39,141 nucleotides of DNA, taken from the NCBI RefSeq assembly GCF_005503625.1, contig NZ_SCMX01000065.1, forward strand, positions 1 through 39,141. The letters are read 5' to 3'. Origin of the DNA: Cupriavidus sp. 2SB. GTDB taxonomy: Bacteria; Pseudomonadota; Gammaproteobacteria; Burkholderiales; Burkholderiaceae. Positions 24,794 through 33,217 of this stretch are shown here, piece after piece. Position 1 is the stretch's first letter. Each line of letters opens with the position of its first letter. Position numbers and translations under genes: made by a program. The notes beneath the pieces were generated by a model. The model did no database searches and had not been told where the DNA came from. It worked only from the letters and a program-made list of their open reading frames with translations.

Positions 24794-25765
24794 TTAGTCG
24801 TTGTTCCCAGCCACTATTCCCATGACTGCCATGCGCACGGCGATGCCGAACGTGACCTGGTTCAGGATCACCGACTGCGGGCCGTCGGCCACGGCGGAGT
24901 CAATCTCCACGCCGCGGTTCATCGGACCCGGATGCATCACGATGGCGTCGGGCTTGGCCAGCGCCAGCCGTTCCGGCGTCAGGCCATACGCCATGAAGTA
25001 CTCCTGCGCGGACGGCAGCAGCGCGCCGCTCATCCGCTCGTTCTGCAGGCGCAGCATGATCACCACATCCACGCCCTTCAGTCCCTCTTCCATGTTGTGG
25101 AAGACGCGCACCCCCATTTGCTCCAGCCCCGAGGGCAGCAGCGTACGGGGACCGATGGCTCGCACTTCAGGTACACCCAGGGTGGTCAGCGCGTGGATGT
25201 CAGAACGGGCCACGCGCGAGTGCAGGATGTCACCGACGATGGCAACCGTCAGGTTCGTGAAATCCTTCTTGAAGTGCCGGATGGTGTACATATCCAGCAG
25301 ACCCTGCGTCGGGTGCGCATGGCGGCCGTCGCCGGCGTTGATCACGTGGACGTGTGGCGCCACGTGCTCGGCAATCAGGTACGGGGCGCCGGAACTGGCG
25401 TGGCGCACCACGAACATGTCCGCCGACATCGCCGACAGGTTGTTGATGGTGTCGAGCAGGGATTCGCCCTTGCTCGTCGACGATGCGTTGATGTTCAGGT
25501 TCAGCACGTCCGCCGACAGCCGCTTGGCGGCGATCTCGAACGTGGTACGGGTCCGCGTCGAATTCTCGAAGAACAGGTTGAACACGCTCTTGCCGCGCAG
25601 CAGCGGCACCTTCTTGACCTCGCGGTCGGAATCCGACAGCGATACGAACTGGCTGGCGGTGTCGAGGATGTGCGTGATCATGTCACGCGACAACCCTTCG
25701 ATCGACAACAAGTGCTTGAGCTCTCCGTTCTTGGTGAGCTGCGGGTTGCGGAACGTCTTGGTCAT
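24794..25765 (-). CDS. pyrB: aspartate carbamoyltransferase catalytic subunit
   Basis: This 323-residue enzyme forms carbamoyl-aspartate from carbamoyl phosphate and aspartate, the first committed step of pyrimidine synthesis. The carbamoyl-phosphate site FFENSTRTRTTFE (66-78), the mobile loop SSTSKGESL (95-103), HPTQGLLDMY (151-160), and HPGPMNRGVEID near the C-terminus are intact. I chose ATG 25763-25765 (MTKTFRNPQL). The open frame upstream to 25843 encodes a proline-rich stretch not expected for this class. The gene follows pyrR by 89 bases and precedes pyrC', whose product probably joins it in a dodecameric complex. Confidence 0.97.
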   Translation of the reverse strand: MTKTFRNPQLTKNGELKHLLSIEGLSRDMITHILDTASQFVSLSDSDREVKKVPLLRGKSVFNLFFENSTRTRTTFEIAAKRLSADVLNLNINASSTSKGESLLDTINNLSAMSADMFVVRHASSGAPYLIAEHVAPHVHVINAGDGRHAHPTQGLLDMYTIRHFKKDFTNLTVAIVGDILHSRVARSDIHALTTLGVPEVRAIGPRTLLPSGLEQMGVRVFHNMEEGLKGVDVVIMLRLQNERMSGALLPSAQEYFMAYGLTPERLALAKPDAIVMHPGPMNRGVEIDSAVADGPQSVILNQVTFGIAVRMAVMGIVAGNND

Positions 25766-25831
25766 GGCAGGTGGGTCGGGCGCTGGATTCGGTCTAGGTA
25801 TGGCTGGGGTGCTTGACGCGCAAGGGGCGGT

Positions 25832-25847
25832 GCCGGTTGACACCGGC
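25832..25847. other. inverted repeat in the pyrR-pyrB gap
   Basis: A perfect 6-base inverted repeat (GCCGGT and ACCGGC, four-base loop) lies in the 89-base gap between pyrR and pyrB. There is no T-run on the minus strand after it, so it is not a plain terminator or a recognisable PyrR-type attenuator. Confidence 0.3.
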
Positions 25848-25854
25848 TCGGCGC

Positions 25855-26379
25855 TCAGGTGCGCGCTTCAGTGGCGAAGGCAAAACGCATGGCGGCGCCC
25901 TCACCCTGGTGTGACAGCACCAGTGTCTTGTCTTGCGGCAGGTCCACAGTGGTGGCGGCAAACTCGGCAGCGAACGGCAACTCGCGGCCACCACGGTCCG
26001 CAAGCACCATCAACGCCACGCGGGCCGGGCGCCCGTAGTCGAACAGTTCGTTGACCGCGGCGCGGATCGTGCGGCCGGTGGCCAGTACGTCGTCGATCAG
26101 CAGGACGTTGCGATCCTGCACGTCGAATGGCAGCGTGGTCGATTGCGCCTGACTATGAAGACCCTTTTTCGCATAGTCATCGCGATGGAACGCCACGTTG
26201 ATCACGCCGTGGCTGCCCAGGTTCAGATCCGCAGCCAGACGCTCGGCAATCCAGGCGCCGCCAGAGTGGATACCGGCCACCGACCAGCGCGCACGGTCGC
26301 TGGTCGGCATCAGGGCCTGGGCCTGGTCGCGCAGCGCGTGGTACAGCGCCTCGGCGTCGGGAGTGGAGGTCTGGTTCAT
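25855..26379 (-). CDS. pyrR: PyrR-type bifunctional regulator / uracil phosphoribosyltransferase
   Basis: This 174-residue type I phosphoribosyltransferase belongs to the PyrR family. The PRPP-binding loop VLLIDDVLATGRT (92-104) is intact, AGIHSGGAWIAERL (35-48) resembles the PyrR N-terminal loop, and FHRDDYAKKG fits the family. In Bacillus PyrR binds pyr messenger RNA and attenuates transcription. In proteobacteria the RNA-binding role is less clear, and I see no obvious attenuator here. The start at ATG 26377-26379 overlaps the ruvX stop as ATGA; the longer frame to 26496 lies inside ruvX. It sits directly upstream of pyrB. Confidence 0.93.
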   Translation of the reverse strand: MNQTSTPDAEALYHALRDQAQALMPTSDRARWSVAGIHSGGAWIAERLAADLNLGSHGVINVAFHRDDYAKKGLHSQAQSTTLPFDVQDRNVLLIDDVLATGRTIRAAVNELFDYGRPARVALMVLADRGGRELPFAAEFAATTVDLPQDKTLVLSHQGEGAAMRFAFATEART

Positions 26380-26813
26380 AGCGGGAGTTCGTCGAAATAC
26401 TGTTGCAGGATGATCCGGGCAGCCTCGGCGTCCAGTGCACCGCGCTTGGCGCCCGCCATGGACGCCGCACGCGAGGAATAGCGCTCGTCCACCCATTCCA
26501 CGGGCAGGTCGAAGCGACCGTTCAACTGATTGCCGAAGCGGCGTGCAAGCCGCATCGAAGCCTGTTCGGCGTCATCGGGACCAGCATCGGGGTTGACCGG
26601 CAGGCCGACCACGAGGCGCACAGGCGTCCACTCGCGAATCAGCGCGCCAACTGCCTCGAAGCGGCCATCGACCGTAATATTGGGAAGGATGGTGAGGGCG
26701 CGTGCTTGCCGGGTGATGAAATTACCGAGCGCCACGCCGATTTTTTTCTCGCCGTAGTCGAACGCGAGCACCGTGCCGTCGTGGGGCGTCTCGCGCCCCG
26801 GCAACTCAGGCAT
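26376..26813 (-). CDS. ruvX: RuvX/YqgF-family putative Holliday-junction resolvase
   Basis: This 145-residue RNase H-fold nuclease belongs to the YqgF family, linked in other bacteria to Holliday-junction resolution and 16S rRNA 5' end processing. LAFDYGEKKIGVALG (16-30) carries the first catalytic Asp19. VVGLPVNPD, VEWVDERYSS and DAEAARIILQQY hold the other conserved acidic positions. I chose ATG 26811-26813, which overlaps the yqgE stop by eight bases; the frame upstream to 26873 is antisense-like residue noise inside yqgE. It overlaps pyrR by four bases. Pairing with yqgE is widespread in proteobacteria. Confidence 0.95.
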   Translation of the reverse strand: MPELPGRETPHDGTVLAFDYGEKKIGVALGNFITRQARALTILPNITVDGRFEAVGALIREWTPVRLVVGLPVNPDAGPDDAEQASMRLARRFGNQLNGRFDLPVEWVDERYSSRAASMAGAKRGALDAEAARIILQQYFDELPL

Positions 26814-27387
26814 GCCCTGCCTCGCCCGACAGCATCGCCACATCGATGCCCAGCAGGCGAACGGCCGCCGCAAAACGTTCCTCGGGCGGCACGCTGAAAA
26901 TAATCTCTGGATCGGCCTGGACAGTCAGCCAGCCATTGCGGCTCAGTTCTTCTTCCAACTGCCCCGCGCCCCACCCGGCGTAACCGAGCGTCAGCAGGAA
27001 ACGATGCGGACCGCTGCCATTGGCAACGGCTTCCAGCACATCCTTGGACGTCGTCATTTCGAGACCGCCGGGCACCGCCAACGACGACACATAGATGCCG
27101 ACCGGATCATGCAGCACGAAGCCGCGCTCGGTCTGCACCGGGCCGCCGAAGTAGACCGGCTGGTGGGCAACAGGCTGGATTTCGAGCTTGAGATCGATCT
27201 TGTCGAACAGCGTCGCCATGTCGATATCGATCGGCCGGTTGATCACCAGCCCAAGCGCGCCGCGCTCGTTATGCTCGCAAAGGTAGACAACGGAACCCGA
27301 AAACGTCGGATCGGCCATGCCGGGCATGGCAATCAGGAACTGATTGGTGAGATTGATGTGAGCTTCGGGCGTCGCCATGGCTTGCAT
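26806..27387 (-). CDS. yqgE: YqgE/AlgH family protein (UPF0301)
   Basis: This 193-residue protein belongs to the YqgE/AlgH family, whose biochemical function is not established. NQFLIAMPGMADPTFSGSV (15-33), YLCEHNERGALGLVINRP (35-52), VYFGGPVQTERGFVLH, and LGYAGWGAGQLEEELSRNGWL are the family signatures. There is no signal peptide or membrane segment, so it is probably cytoplasmic. It heads the leftward yqgE-ruvX-pyrR-pyrB-pyrC'-plsC operon. The first ATG (27385-27387) has GGTAGA just upstream; a second ATG three codons later is possible. Confidence 0.95.
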   Translation of the reverse strand: MQAMATPEAHINLTNQFLIAMPGMADPTFSGSVVYLCEHNERGALGLVINRPIDIDMATLFDKIDLKLEIQPVAHQPVYFGGPVQTERGFVLHDPVGIYVSSLAVPGGLEMTTSKDVLEAVANGSGPHRFLLTLGYAGWGAGQLEEELSRNGWLTVQADPEIIFSVPPEERFAAAVRLLGIDVAMLSGEAGHA

Positions 27388-27476
27388 TCTACCAAATCAA
27401 CGCCCGACTTCTGCGTAAATGTTCTGTGTCCGAACAACGCTTTCCGCACTTCGGCCAACTCGGAAACGGAAGCTCA

Positions 27477-28193
27477 TCAACCCGCCGACGGCTTCAGCGC
27501 GGCCAGATCCTCGGCCGTCAGCCAGCGCCATTCGCCGGGCTTGAGCGCCGGGTCCAGGGCCAGATTGCCGATGTGGCTCCGGTGTAGCGCCGTCACATGA
27601 TTGCCTGCGGCGGCCACCATGCGCTTGACCTGGTGATACTTGCCTTGCATCAACGTCAGGCGCAGCGTGCGTTCGCCGATGGCCTCGCAGGCATCGGCGG
27701 CAATCGGGGCTGGCTCGTCGTCCAGCTTGACGCCGGTGCGTAGTGCCTCGACCTGCTCGGGAGTGACCGGGTCGAATGTGGTCACTTCGTAGACCTTGGG
27801 CACCTGCTTCTTGGGCGAAGTCTGGGCATGGATGAACTGGCCGTCGTCGGTCAGCAGCAGCAGGCCCGTGGTGTCGTGATCGAGCCGCCCCACGGCCTGC
27901 ACCTCACGCTGGCGCAACGGCACCGGCAGCAGGTTGTAGACGCTCGGATGGTGGCGCGGCTTCTGCGAGCACTCGTAGTCCGTGGGCTTGTTGAGCATCA
28001 GGTAAGCCTTGGTGCAAGCCAGCCATTCCTCGCCATCGACGGTCAGGCGCAGGCCATCCACGTCGAAGCGCGCGCCCGGGTCCTCGCACAGCTCGCCATT
28101 GACCTCCACCAGCCCGGCCTCCACGAGATCGCCACAATAGCGGCGTGTGCCAAAGCCCTGGGATTGAAGGATGCGGTCGAGTGTGATGGCCAT
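27477..28193 (-). CDS. rsuA: 16S rRNA pseudouridine synthase (RsuA family)
   Basis: This 238-residue pseudouridine synthase of the RsuA/RluB/E/F family has an N-terminal S4-like RNA-binding domain (about residues 3-55) and a catalytic domain. GRLDHDTTGLLLLTDDG (102-118) contains the catalytic Asp105. KVYEV and GKYHQVKRM near the C-terminus are also conserved. The expected target is U516 of 16S rRNA. I chose ATG 28191-28193 (MAITLDRIL) over a TTG five codons earlier. It diverges from phrB with a 51-base gap. An 89-base gap separates it from yqgE, so it is probably not part of that operon. Confidence 0.93.
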   Translation of the reverse strand: MAITLDRILQSQGFGTRRYCGDLVEAGLVEVNGELCEDPGARFDVDGLRLTVDGEEWLACTKAYLMLNKPTDYECSQKPRHHPSVYNLLPVPLRQREVQAVGRLDHDTTGLLLLTDDGQFIHAQTSPKKQVPKVYEVTTFDPVTPEQVEALRTGVKLDDEPAPIAADACEAIGERTLRLTLMQGKYHQVKRMVAAAGNHVTALHRSHIGNLALDPALKPGEWRWLTAEDLAALKPSAG

Positions 28194-28244
28194 GGGAAAA
28201 CTCTTCAAATACGGAATGACTGGTGGCTATGTTAGGTTACGGCG

Positions 28245-29801
28245 ATGCCGAGATCACCTCAATCTTCCACTGACGCAGGCGCAGCCACCGGGCGCCTGCC
28301 GTACCGGATCGACCGGGATTATGACCGCGGACTGGTCTGGTTCCGGCGCGACCTGCGCGCCGACGACCATGCGGCGCTGCATTATGCCCTCAAGCACTGC
28401 CGCCAGGTATGGTGCGCCTTCGTTTTCGACCGCGAGATCCTAGACCCTTTGCTTGAACGCGGACTCCAGCAGGATCGTCGCGTCGAGTTCATCCTGCGGT
28501 CACTGGAACCGCTGCGCCAGACGCTGACCGAGGCCGGCGGCGGCCTGATCGTGCTCCATGACACAGCGCGCGAGGCCATCCCCAGCCTTGCCGCCGAACT
28601 CGGCATCGAGGTCGTCTTCGCCAACCACGACTACGAACCTGCTGCCAACGATCGCGATGCAGCAGTGCGCGAAGCGCTGGCCCGGGACGCGCGCCATCTG
28701 CTGACGTTCAAGGACCAGTGCATCTTCGAGGCCGACGAGATCCTGACCGGGCAAGGCAAGCCGTTCAGCGTGTTCACGCCGTACAAGAACGCGTGGCTCA
28801 AGGCCGTGCAGCCGTTCGACTTGCGGGAGTATCCGGTCGAACCATATGCGAAAGCGCTCGCGCCGGTGCCATCGGCCCATCGCCATGCCCTGCCTGCGCT
28901 GGCCTCGCTGGGTTTCGCGCCGACCAATCTTGCCGATATCGCCATGCCCACAGGCAGCGACGGCGCCCGGGCCTTGCTCGATGACTTCATGGGACGGATT
29001 GGCGACTACGGGCACCGGCGCGATTTCCCGGCGGTGCGTGGCCCAAGCTACCTGTCTGTTCACCTTCGCTTCGGCACGATCTCGATCCGCACGCTGGTGT
29101 GCGCCGCCCACGAAGCCGTGCGCGACGGTGGCGTGGCCAGCGCCGGCGCGGCCGTCTGGCTGTCCGAACTGATCTGGCGAGATTTCTATTTCATGGTCCT
29201 GCACCACCATCCGCGCGTGGCCGAAGGCAAGTGCTTCCATCCGGAATACGACGCGCTGCAGTGGGTGGATGCCGACACGACCCAGGAGTATCTCGACGCG
29301 TGGTGCCAGGGCCAGACTGGCTACCCGCTGGTGGATGCGGCCATGCTGCAGATCAACCAGAGCGGCTACATGCACAACCGCCTGCGCATGGTGGTGGCCA
29401 GTTTCCTCGTCAAGGACCTGGGCGTGGACTGGCGCGCGGGCGAGCAATACTTTGCCGATCAGCTCAACGATTTCGAGTTTTCATCGAACAACGGCGGCTG
29501 GCAATGGGCGGCCTCCACCGGCTGCGATGCCCAGCCCTATTTCCGTATCTTCAACCCGGTCACGCAATCGGAGAAGTTCGACCCGAAAGGCCAGTTCATT
29601 CGCAAGTATCTGCCGGTGCTGGCCGAGATGCCGGATCGATATGTGCATGCGCCGTGGACAGCGCCGGATGAGGTGCTGGCGGCTGCGGGGGTCCGGCTGG
29701 GCGAGAACTATCCGAGGCCCATCGTGCAGCACAGCGTGGCGCGGATGGAGGCGCTGGAACGGTATGGGAAGGTGAAAGGGTCGAAGGTGCGGGAAGAGTG
29801 A
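28245..29801 (+). CDS. phrB: deoxyribodipyrimidine photolyase (CPD photolyase, class I)
   Basis: This 518-residue FAD-dependent enzyme repairs cyclobutane pyrimidine dimers using light. The N-terminal antenna-binding alpha/beta domain starts at GLVWFRRDLRADDHAAL (29-45). The helical FAD domain shows SYLSVHLRFGTIS, WLSELIWRDFYF, NQSGYMHNRLRMVVASFL, and NNGGWQWAASTGCDAQPYF, which are the usual FAD and lesion-contact blocks. The length is slightly above the 470-480 typical, because of an N-terminal extension of about 25 residues. It is single, divergent from rsuA and convergent with hemY, with a long palindrome just after its stop. Confidence 0.97.
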   Translation: MPRSPQSSTDAGAATGRLPYRIDRDYDRGLVWFRRDLRADDHAALHYALKHCRQVWCAFVFDREILDPLLERGLQQDRRVEFILRSLEPLRQTLTEAGGGLIVLHDTAREAIPSLAAELGIEVVFANHDYEPAANDRDAAVREALARDARHLLTFKDQCIFEADEILTGQGKPFSVFTPYKNAWLKAVQPFDLREYPVEPYAKALAPVPSAHRHALPALASLGFAPTNLADIAMPTGSDGARALLDDFMGRIGDYGHRRDFPAVRGPSYLSVHLRFGTISIRTLVCAAHEAVRDGGVASAGAAVWLSELIWRDFYFMVLHHHPRVAEGKCFHPEYDALQWVDADTTQEYLDAWCQGQTGYPLVDAAMLQINQSGYMHNRLRMVVASFLVKDLGVDWRAGEQYFADQLNDFEFSSNNGGWQWAASTGCDAQPYFRIFNPVTQSEKFDPKGQFIRKYLPVLAEMPDRYVHAPWTAPDEVLAAAGVRLGENYPRPIVQHSVARMEALERYGKVKGSKVREE

Positions 29802-29820
29802 AGAGTTTTCGCCGCCTCTC

Positions 29821-29862
29821 GGTTTTCTCCCCTCTCCCGCAAGCGGGAGAGGGGAGAAAACC
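29821..29862. repeat. perfect 20-base-stem palindrome of a dispersed GC-rich repeat family (copy 1)
   Basis: The arms 29821-29840 and 29843-29862 are perfectly complementary over 20 bases with a two-base AA loop. The core CCCCTCTCCCGC and its complement also occur at 37422-37448, 37518-37543 and, degenerate, at 39112-39138. It lies between the convergent genes phrB and hemY. No T-run follows on either strand, so it is not a classical intrinsic terminator, but such a hairpin could mark or protect both 3' ends. Confidence 0.9.
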
Positions 29863-29882
29863 AACAGCGGGAAAAGCGGCCA

Positions 29883-31073
29883 TCAAGCCGCCAGCATCGC
29901 ACTTTCCCGATAATGCTTCTGCGCTTCCTCGGGCCGTTCCGTTTCCTCGAACAACCGCGCCAACGCCAGATGCGCGCGCACGCAGATGCGGCGCTGGCTG
30001 TCGCGGTCGGCGTATTTCAGCGTACGTTCGAAGTTCGACTGTGCCTTGCCCCAGAGCTGTTCGCCCAGGCATAGCACCCCGAGCGTGTAGTAGAGATCGG
30101 CATCGTTGGGGTGATCGACGAGCCAGCGTTCGGCCTGCTGGATCTGCGGCAGCGCCTTGCCGGGCTCTGCGCAGTCGGCGTAGCGCTGCACAAGGCGGCT
30201 GTCCCAGTTCACCTTGAGCGCTTCCTCGATGATGCGGCGCGCCTCGGTCTGACGGTTCAGCGCCGAGAAATAGCGTGCGGCCTGTTCGGCGATGCGCACC
30301 GCGTGACGTTCATCGGCCGACAGTGAGCGCCAGAAGTGATAGAGCGACTCAGCGTCATGGCGACGCTCTTCCAGCATCGCCTCCACGGCCATCTGCTTGA
30401 GCCGCAGCGCCAGCACCGGATGCAGCGCGTTGCGTTTCTCGAGCGAGCGCGCCAGCCGCAGCACTTCGGTCCAGTTCTTCAGATGCTGGTGCGCTCTCAG
30501 CGCGATGCGCTGCACGTGGATCTGGCGACCGCCCTTCTCCTGCAATTGAGCGATAGTCTCAAGCGCACCCTCGGCATCGCGTGCATCGACGAGCAGTTCG
30601 GCCATCGACACCAGCCGGGCCTGCTCCCGATCAGGATCGGTCACTTGCGCCATCCAGGCATCGCGGCGCCCCGATTCCTGCATCCGGTGCGCGGCACGCG
30701 CGCCCACGAGCGCGGCGGTCTGCGCCTGCTCCGGCCAGACCTGAGCTTCCTTGGCAGCCCGTTCGGCTCGCGCGAAGCGCCCCGCGAACAGGTTTTCGAT
30801 GGATTCGCGCAGCGCGGCCTGGGCCTTGCTCATGCGGCTGCGTTCGCGATAGGCCGCGGCACGGCGCGGCATCTCGGCGAGATGTCGGAACGCCGACATG
30901 ATCGTCCAGATAACAAAGAAGACCAGCAGCAGCAGCGCCAGTGTCAGGTTCAACGACATTTCCACCCGGTACGGCGGGTAGAACAGCACCACGTTGCTCT
31001 GATTGAACTGCGTGAACAGCGCCAGTCCCACCGCGCCGCCAAATAGGACAGCTACCCAGAAAAGCAGTCGCAT
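29883..31073 (-). CDS. hemY: HemY-type haem biosynthesis-associated membrane protein
   Basis: This 396-residue protein has two N-terminal membrane helices (about residues 4-22 and 41-60) and a long helical TPR-like domain (LYYTLGVLCLGEQLWGKAQ, AHLALARLFEETERPEEAQ). This is the proteobacterial HemY seen at the end of hemCDXY operons; it is not the Bacillus protoporphyrinogen oxidase of the same name. Its precise role in tetrapyrrole synthesis is unsettled. It starts four bases after the hemDX stop and is the last gene of the operon. The C-terminus is cytoplasmic or periplasmic depending on topology, which I cannot decide. Confidence 0.93.
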   Translation of the reverse strand: MRLLFWVAVLFGGAVGLALFTQFNQSNVVLFYPPYRVEMSLNLTLALLLLVFFVIWTIMSAFRHLAEMPRRAAAYRERSRMSKAQAALRESIENLFAGRFARAERAAKEAQVWPEQAQTAALVGARAAHRMQESGRRDAWMAQVTDPDREQARLVSMAELLVDARDAEGALETIAQLQEKGGRQIHVQRIALRAHQHLKNWTEVLRLARSLEKRNALHPVLALRLKQMAVEAMLEERRHDAESLYHFWRSLSADERHAVRIAEQAARYFSALNRQTEARRIIEEALKVNWDSRLVQRYADCAEPGKALPQIQQAERWLVDHPNDADLYYTLGVLCLGEQLWGKAQSNFERTLKYADRDSQRRICVRAHLALARLFEETERPEEAQKHYRESAMLAA

Positions 31074-31077
31074 GCGG

Positions 31078-33207
31078 CTACTCCTTTTTCAGGGCGCGCA
31101 GCGCGCTGAGGCTTTCGGCCATCGTCGGCAGCGACACGGTGACGGCGCTGGCCTGCGACTGCTTGAGCAGCGTCAGCACGCCCTGCACACGGCGCGAGCG
31201 CGTATCGAAATAGCGCCCGATCATCGCCTGGGCAGCCGCCAGGTCATTGCGGAACACGGGCTCGTTACGCGAGAGCAGCGCCAGCCGCGCATTGAGCAGG
31301 CGCAGCTTGACGTTCTCGCGCAGGAACCAGCCCTGGTCGCCCGACAGCAGCAAGGCGTTGGTATCGTCCACCTTGCGCACGCGGATCACGTGACCCAGTT
31401 CGGACACGATGTAGTCCCACGTACGCGTCAGCACATTGCCGGCCGGGGCAGCCGTACTGGCGGCAGGCGCCGAAGCACCCTTCGCCGCGTGGCGGCCTTC
31501 GCCCGGCGTGCGGTCGAGCATCTGTTCGCCGGACAGCAGCGGCAATGCATCGATCTGGTTGATCGATTCGTCGAGCTTGATCGCGGCGCCAGTCAGGTCG
31601 GTATCGGGCACGGCCTTCATCCGCGCAATGTCGCGGGCGATGGCGCGGCGCAGTTGGTTGTACTGCGGCTTGTCGGAACGCGCCAGGCGGGCATCAGCGC
31701 TCTGCAGCGCCGCCAGTGCCACCTGGACATTGCCGGTGAGCTGGAGCTGCTGGCCGGCATTGGTCAGCAACTGCTGGATTTCCGCGATTTCCCAGTCGTC
31801 GCGATTGCGCATCAGGTCCTGGTAGACCTGCTCCAGCGCGGCCTGCTTGTCACGCGCTTCCACGACCTGTCCGTCGAGCGCGCCGACCTTCGCCTGCAAC
31901 TCCTTGACGATGTCCTGCGCGTTCTTCGAGAGCACGCGCGTTTCCTGCACCATCGCGTCGTTGCTTTGCTGGCGCCGGGCGAGTTCCGTGGTCAGGTGTT
32001 CGACCCGCATCTGGAGCCACCAGAAGCCGGCGGCGATGGCAATCACAAGTAGCGCCGCCACCGGCCACCACGGCGATATCCGGCGGGAAGCCCCGGGCGC
32101 TGCGTGCGGCGGATTCATCGAATGGGCGGCTGCACCCGACGCACCCGTCGCACTGGTCGATTGCGAGGATGCAGACGATGCGGCATGGCTGGACGAGGAG
32201 GACGTAGTGTCTGGCGTCACGCGTTCGGCCTTCGTTGTCGTGGATCTGGGCGATCCGGTTGATTCGTGGGTTGCGGCAGATGCCGGCTCTGCCGTCGACA
32301 CCGCGCTTGCCGCGGTCTGCACAGGCGGCGTCGCCACCGGCGTGGCCGGCCCTGCATGGGCATTGCTCCATTGCGTACAGGCGGCCAGCAGTCCGGCATC
32401 GCCGGGTCCGGCAGGCAGCACGTGCGCAAAGCCGAGTGTCAGGGCTTGCGTGGCAATTCTCGCATGGGGCGCAATGCACTGCACCTGCTTCAGGCGCTCG
32501 TATTCCTGAGGCGACAGGTGCAACCGCGCCAGCGCGTCGAGGTTGCGCACCGCTTCGGAACTGGTCAGCAACCAGGCGTAGGGGGGCGCGGCGGGCTTGA
32601 GGCTGTCGCGCACCGCCTGCCACTGCATGGTGGTGGGCTCGGGCAGCGTGCGGCTATAGGCTTCCACGGCATCCACCGTGGCGCCCGCTTCGCGCAGGCG
32701 GTCGCCAAGCCAATCGCGGCCGCCGTTGCCCCGGATGATCAGGACACGCCGGCCCGAGAAGGCACCTGGCGTGGTGTCGAGTTCGGACCACAGCGCCTCG
32801 GAATCGAAGCGCGGCACTTCGGGGGACTGCTCGGGACTGGCCTGAGCGCCGGCCGGCGCGATCACCCGATACGTTGGCGCCGTCACGCCGCGCTCGGCCA
32901 GCGCGGTCACGCTCGATGGCCCCACCACGGCCACGGGCACCGCCACCGGCCATTGCGCGGCGCCAGTGGTGCCTTGCACCTGTGCGAGCGCATCGAACGC
33001 GAACGACACCGCGTTCGGGCTCACGAACACCACCAGCGCGTACTCGGCCAGCCGGGCCAGCACATCGCGCATGGCAGTGTCATCCGCAACAGGGCCGATC
33101 GCCAACAGCGGAAAACCCAGTACATCCAGACCGGCGGCTTGCAGCGCTTCGGTCAATTGCCGGGACTGCCCGGCAGGTCGCGTCACGACGACGGTCGGGC
33201 GAGGCAT
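31078..33207 (-). CDS. hemDX: uroporphyrinogen-III synthase fused to HemX
   Basis: This 709-residue fusion starts with a HemD domain (residues 1 to about 280) that closes hydroxymethylbilane to uroporphyrinogen III: VTRPAGQS (8-15), VVFVSPNAV (59-67), VLIIRGNGGRDWL (155-167) and WLLTSSEAV (212-220). Then comes a linker of about 90 residues rich in Ser, Thr and Ala (280-375). A single membrane helix follows (380-399). The HemX domain comes last: coiled coil at about 401-462, DWEIAEIQQLLTNAGQQL (471-488), and helical to the end. HemX is sometimes annotated as a C-methyltransferase, but no SAM-binding motif is visible. ATG 33205-33207 has TGAGGA upstream. It lies between hemC and hemY. Confidence 0.93.
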   Translation of the reverse strand: MPRPTVVVTRPAGQSRQLTEALQAAGLDVLGFPLLAIGPVADDTAMRDVLARLAEYALVVFVSPNAVSFAFDALAQVQGTTGAAQWPVAVPVAVVGPSSVTALAERGVTAPTYRVIAPAGAQASPEQSPEVPRFDSEALWSELDTTPGAFSGRRVLIIRGNGGRDWLGDRLREAGATVDAVEAYSRTLPEPTTMQWQAVRDSLKPAAPPYAWLLTSSEAVRNLDALARLHLSPQEYERLKQVQCIAPHARIATQALTLGFAHVLPAGPGDAGLLAACTQWSNAHAGPATPVATPPVQTAASAVSTAEPASAATHESTGSPRSTTTKAERVTPDTTSSSSSHAASSASSQSTSATGASGAAAHSMNPPHAAPGASRRISPWWPVAALLVIAIAAGFWWLQMRVEHLTTELARRQQSNDAMVQETRVLSKNAQDIVKELQAKVGALDGQVVEARDKQAALEQVYQDLMRNRDDWEIAEIQQLLTNAGQQLQLTGNVQVALAALQSADARLARSDKPQYNQLRRAIARDIARMKAVPDTDLTGAAIKLDESINQIDALPLLSGEQMLDRTPGEGRHAAKGASAPAASTAAPAGNVLTRTWDYIVSELGHVIRVRKVDDTNALLLSGDQGWFLRENVKLRLLNARLALLSRNEPVFRNDLAAAQAMIGRYFDTRSRRVQGVLTLLKQSQASAVTVSLPTMAESLSALRALKKE

Positions 33208-33217
33208 CGGGGCGTCC

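Noticed and set aside
25766..25854. PyrR-dependent attenuator before pyrB
   Set aside because: Only a 6-base inverted repeat is present; no antiterminator/terminator pair or T-run is visible.
29481..30072. Minus-strand open frames covering the phrB end and the palindrome
   Set aside because: They run antisense to phrB through a repeat element into hemY in a different frame and show no conserved features.
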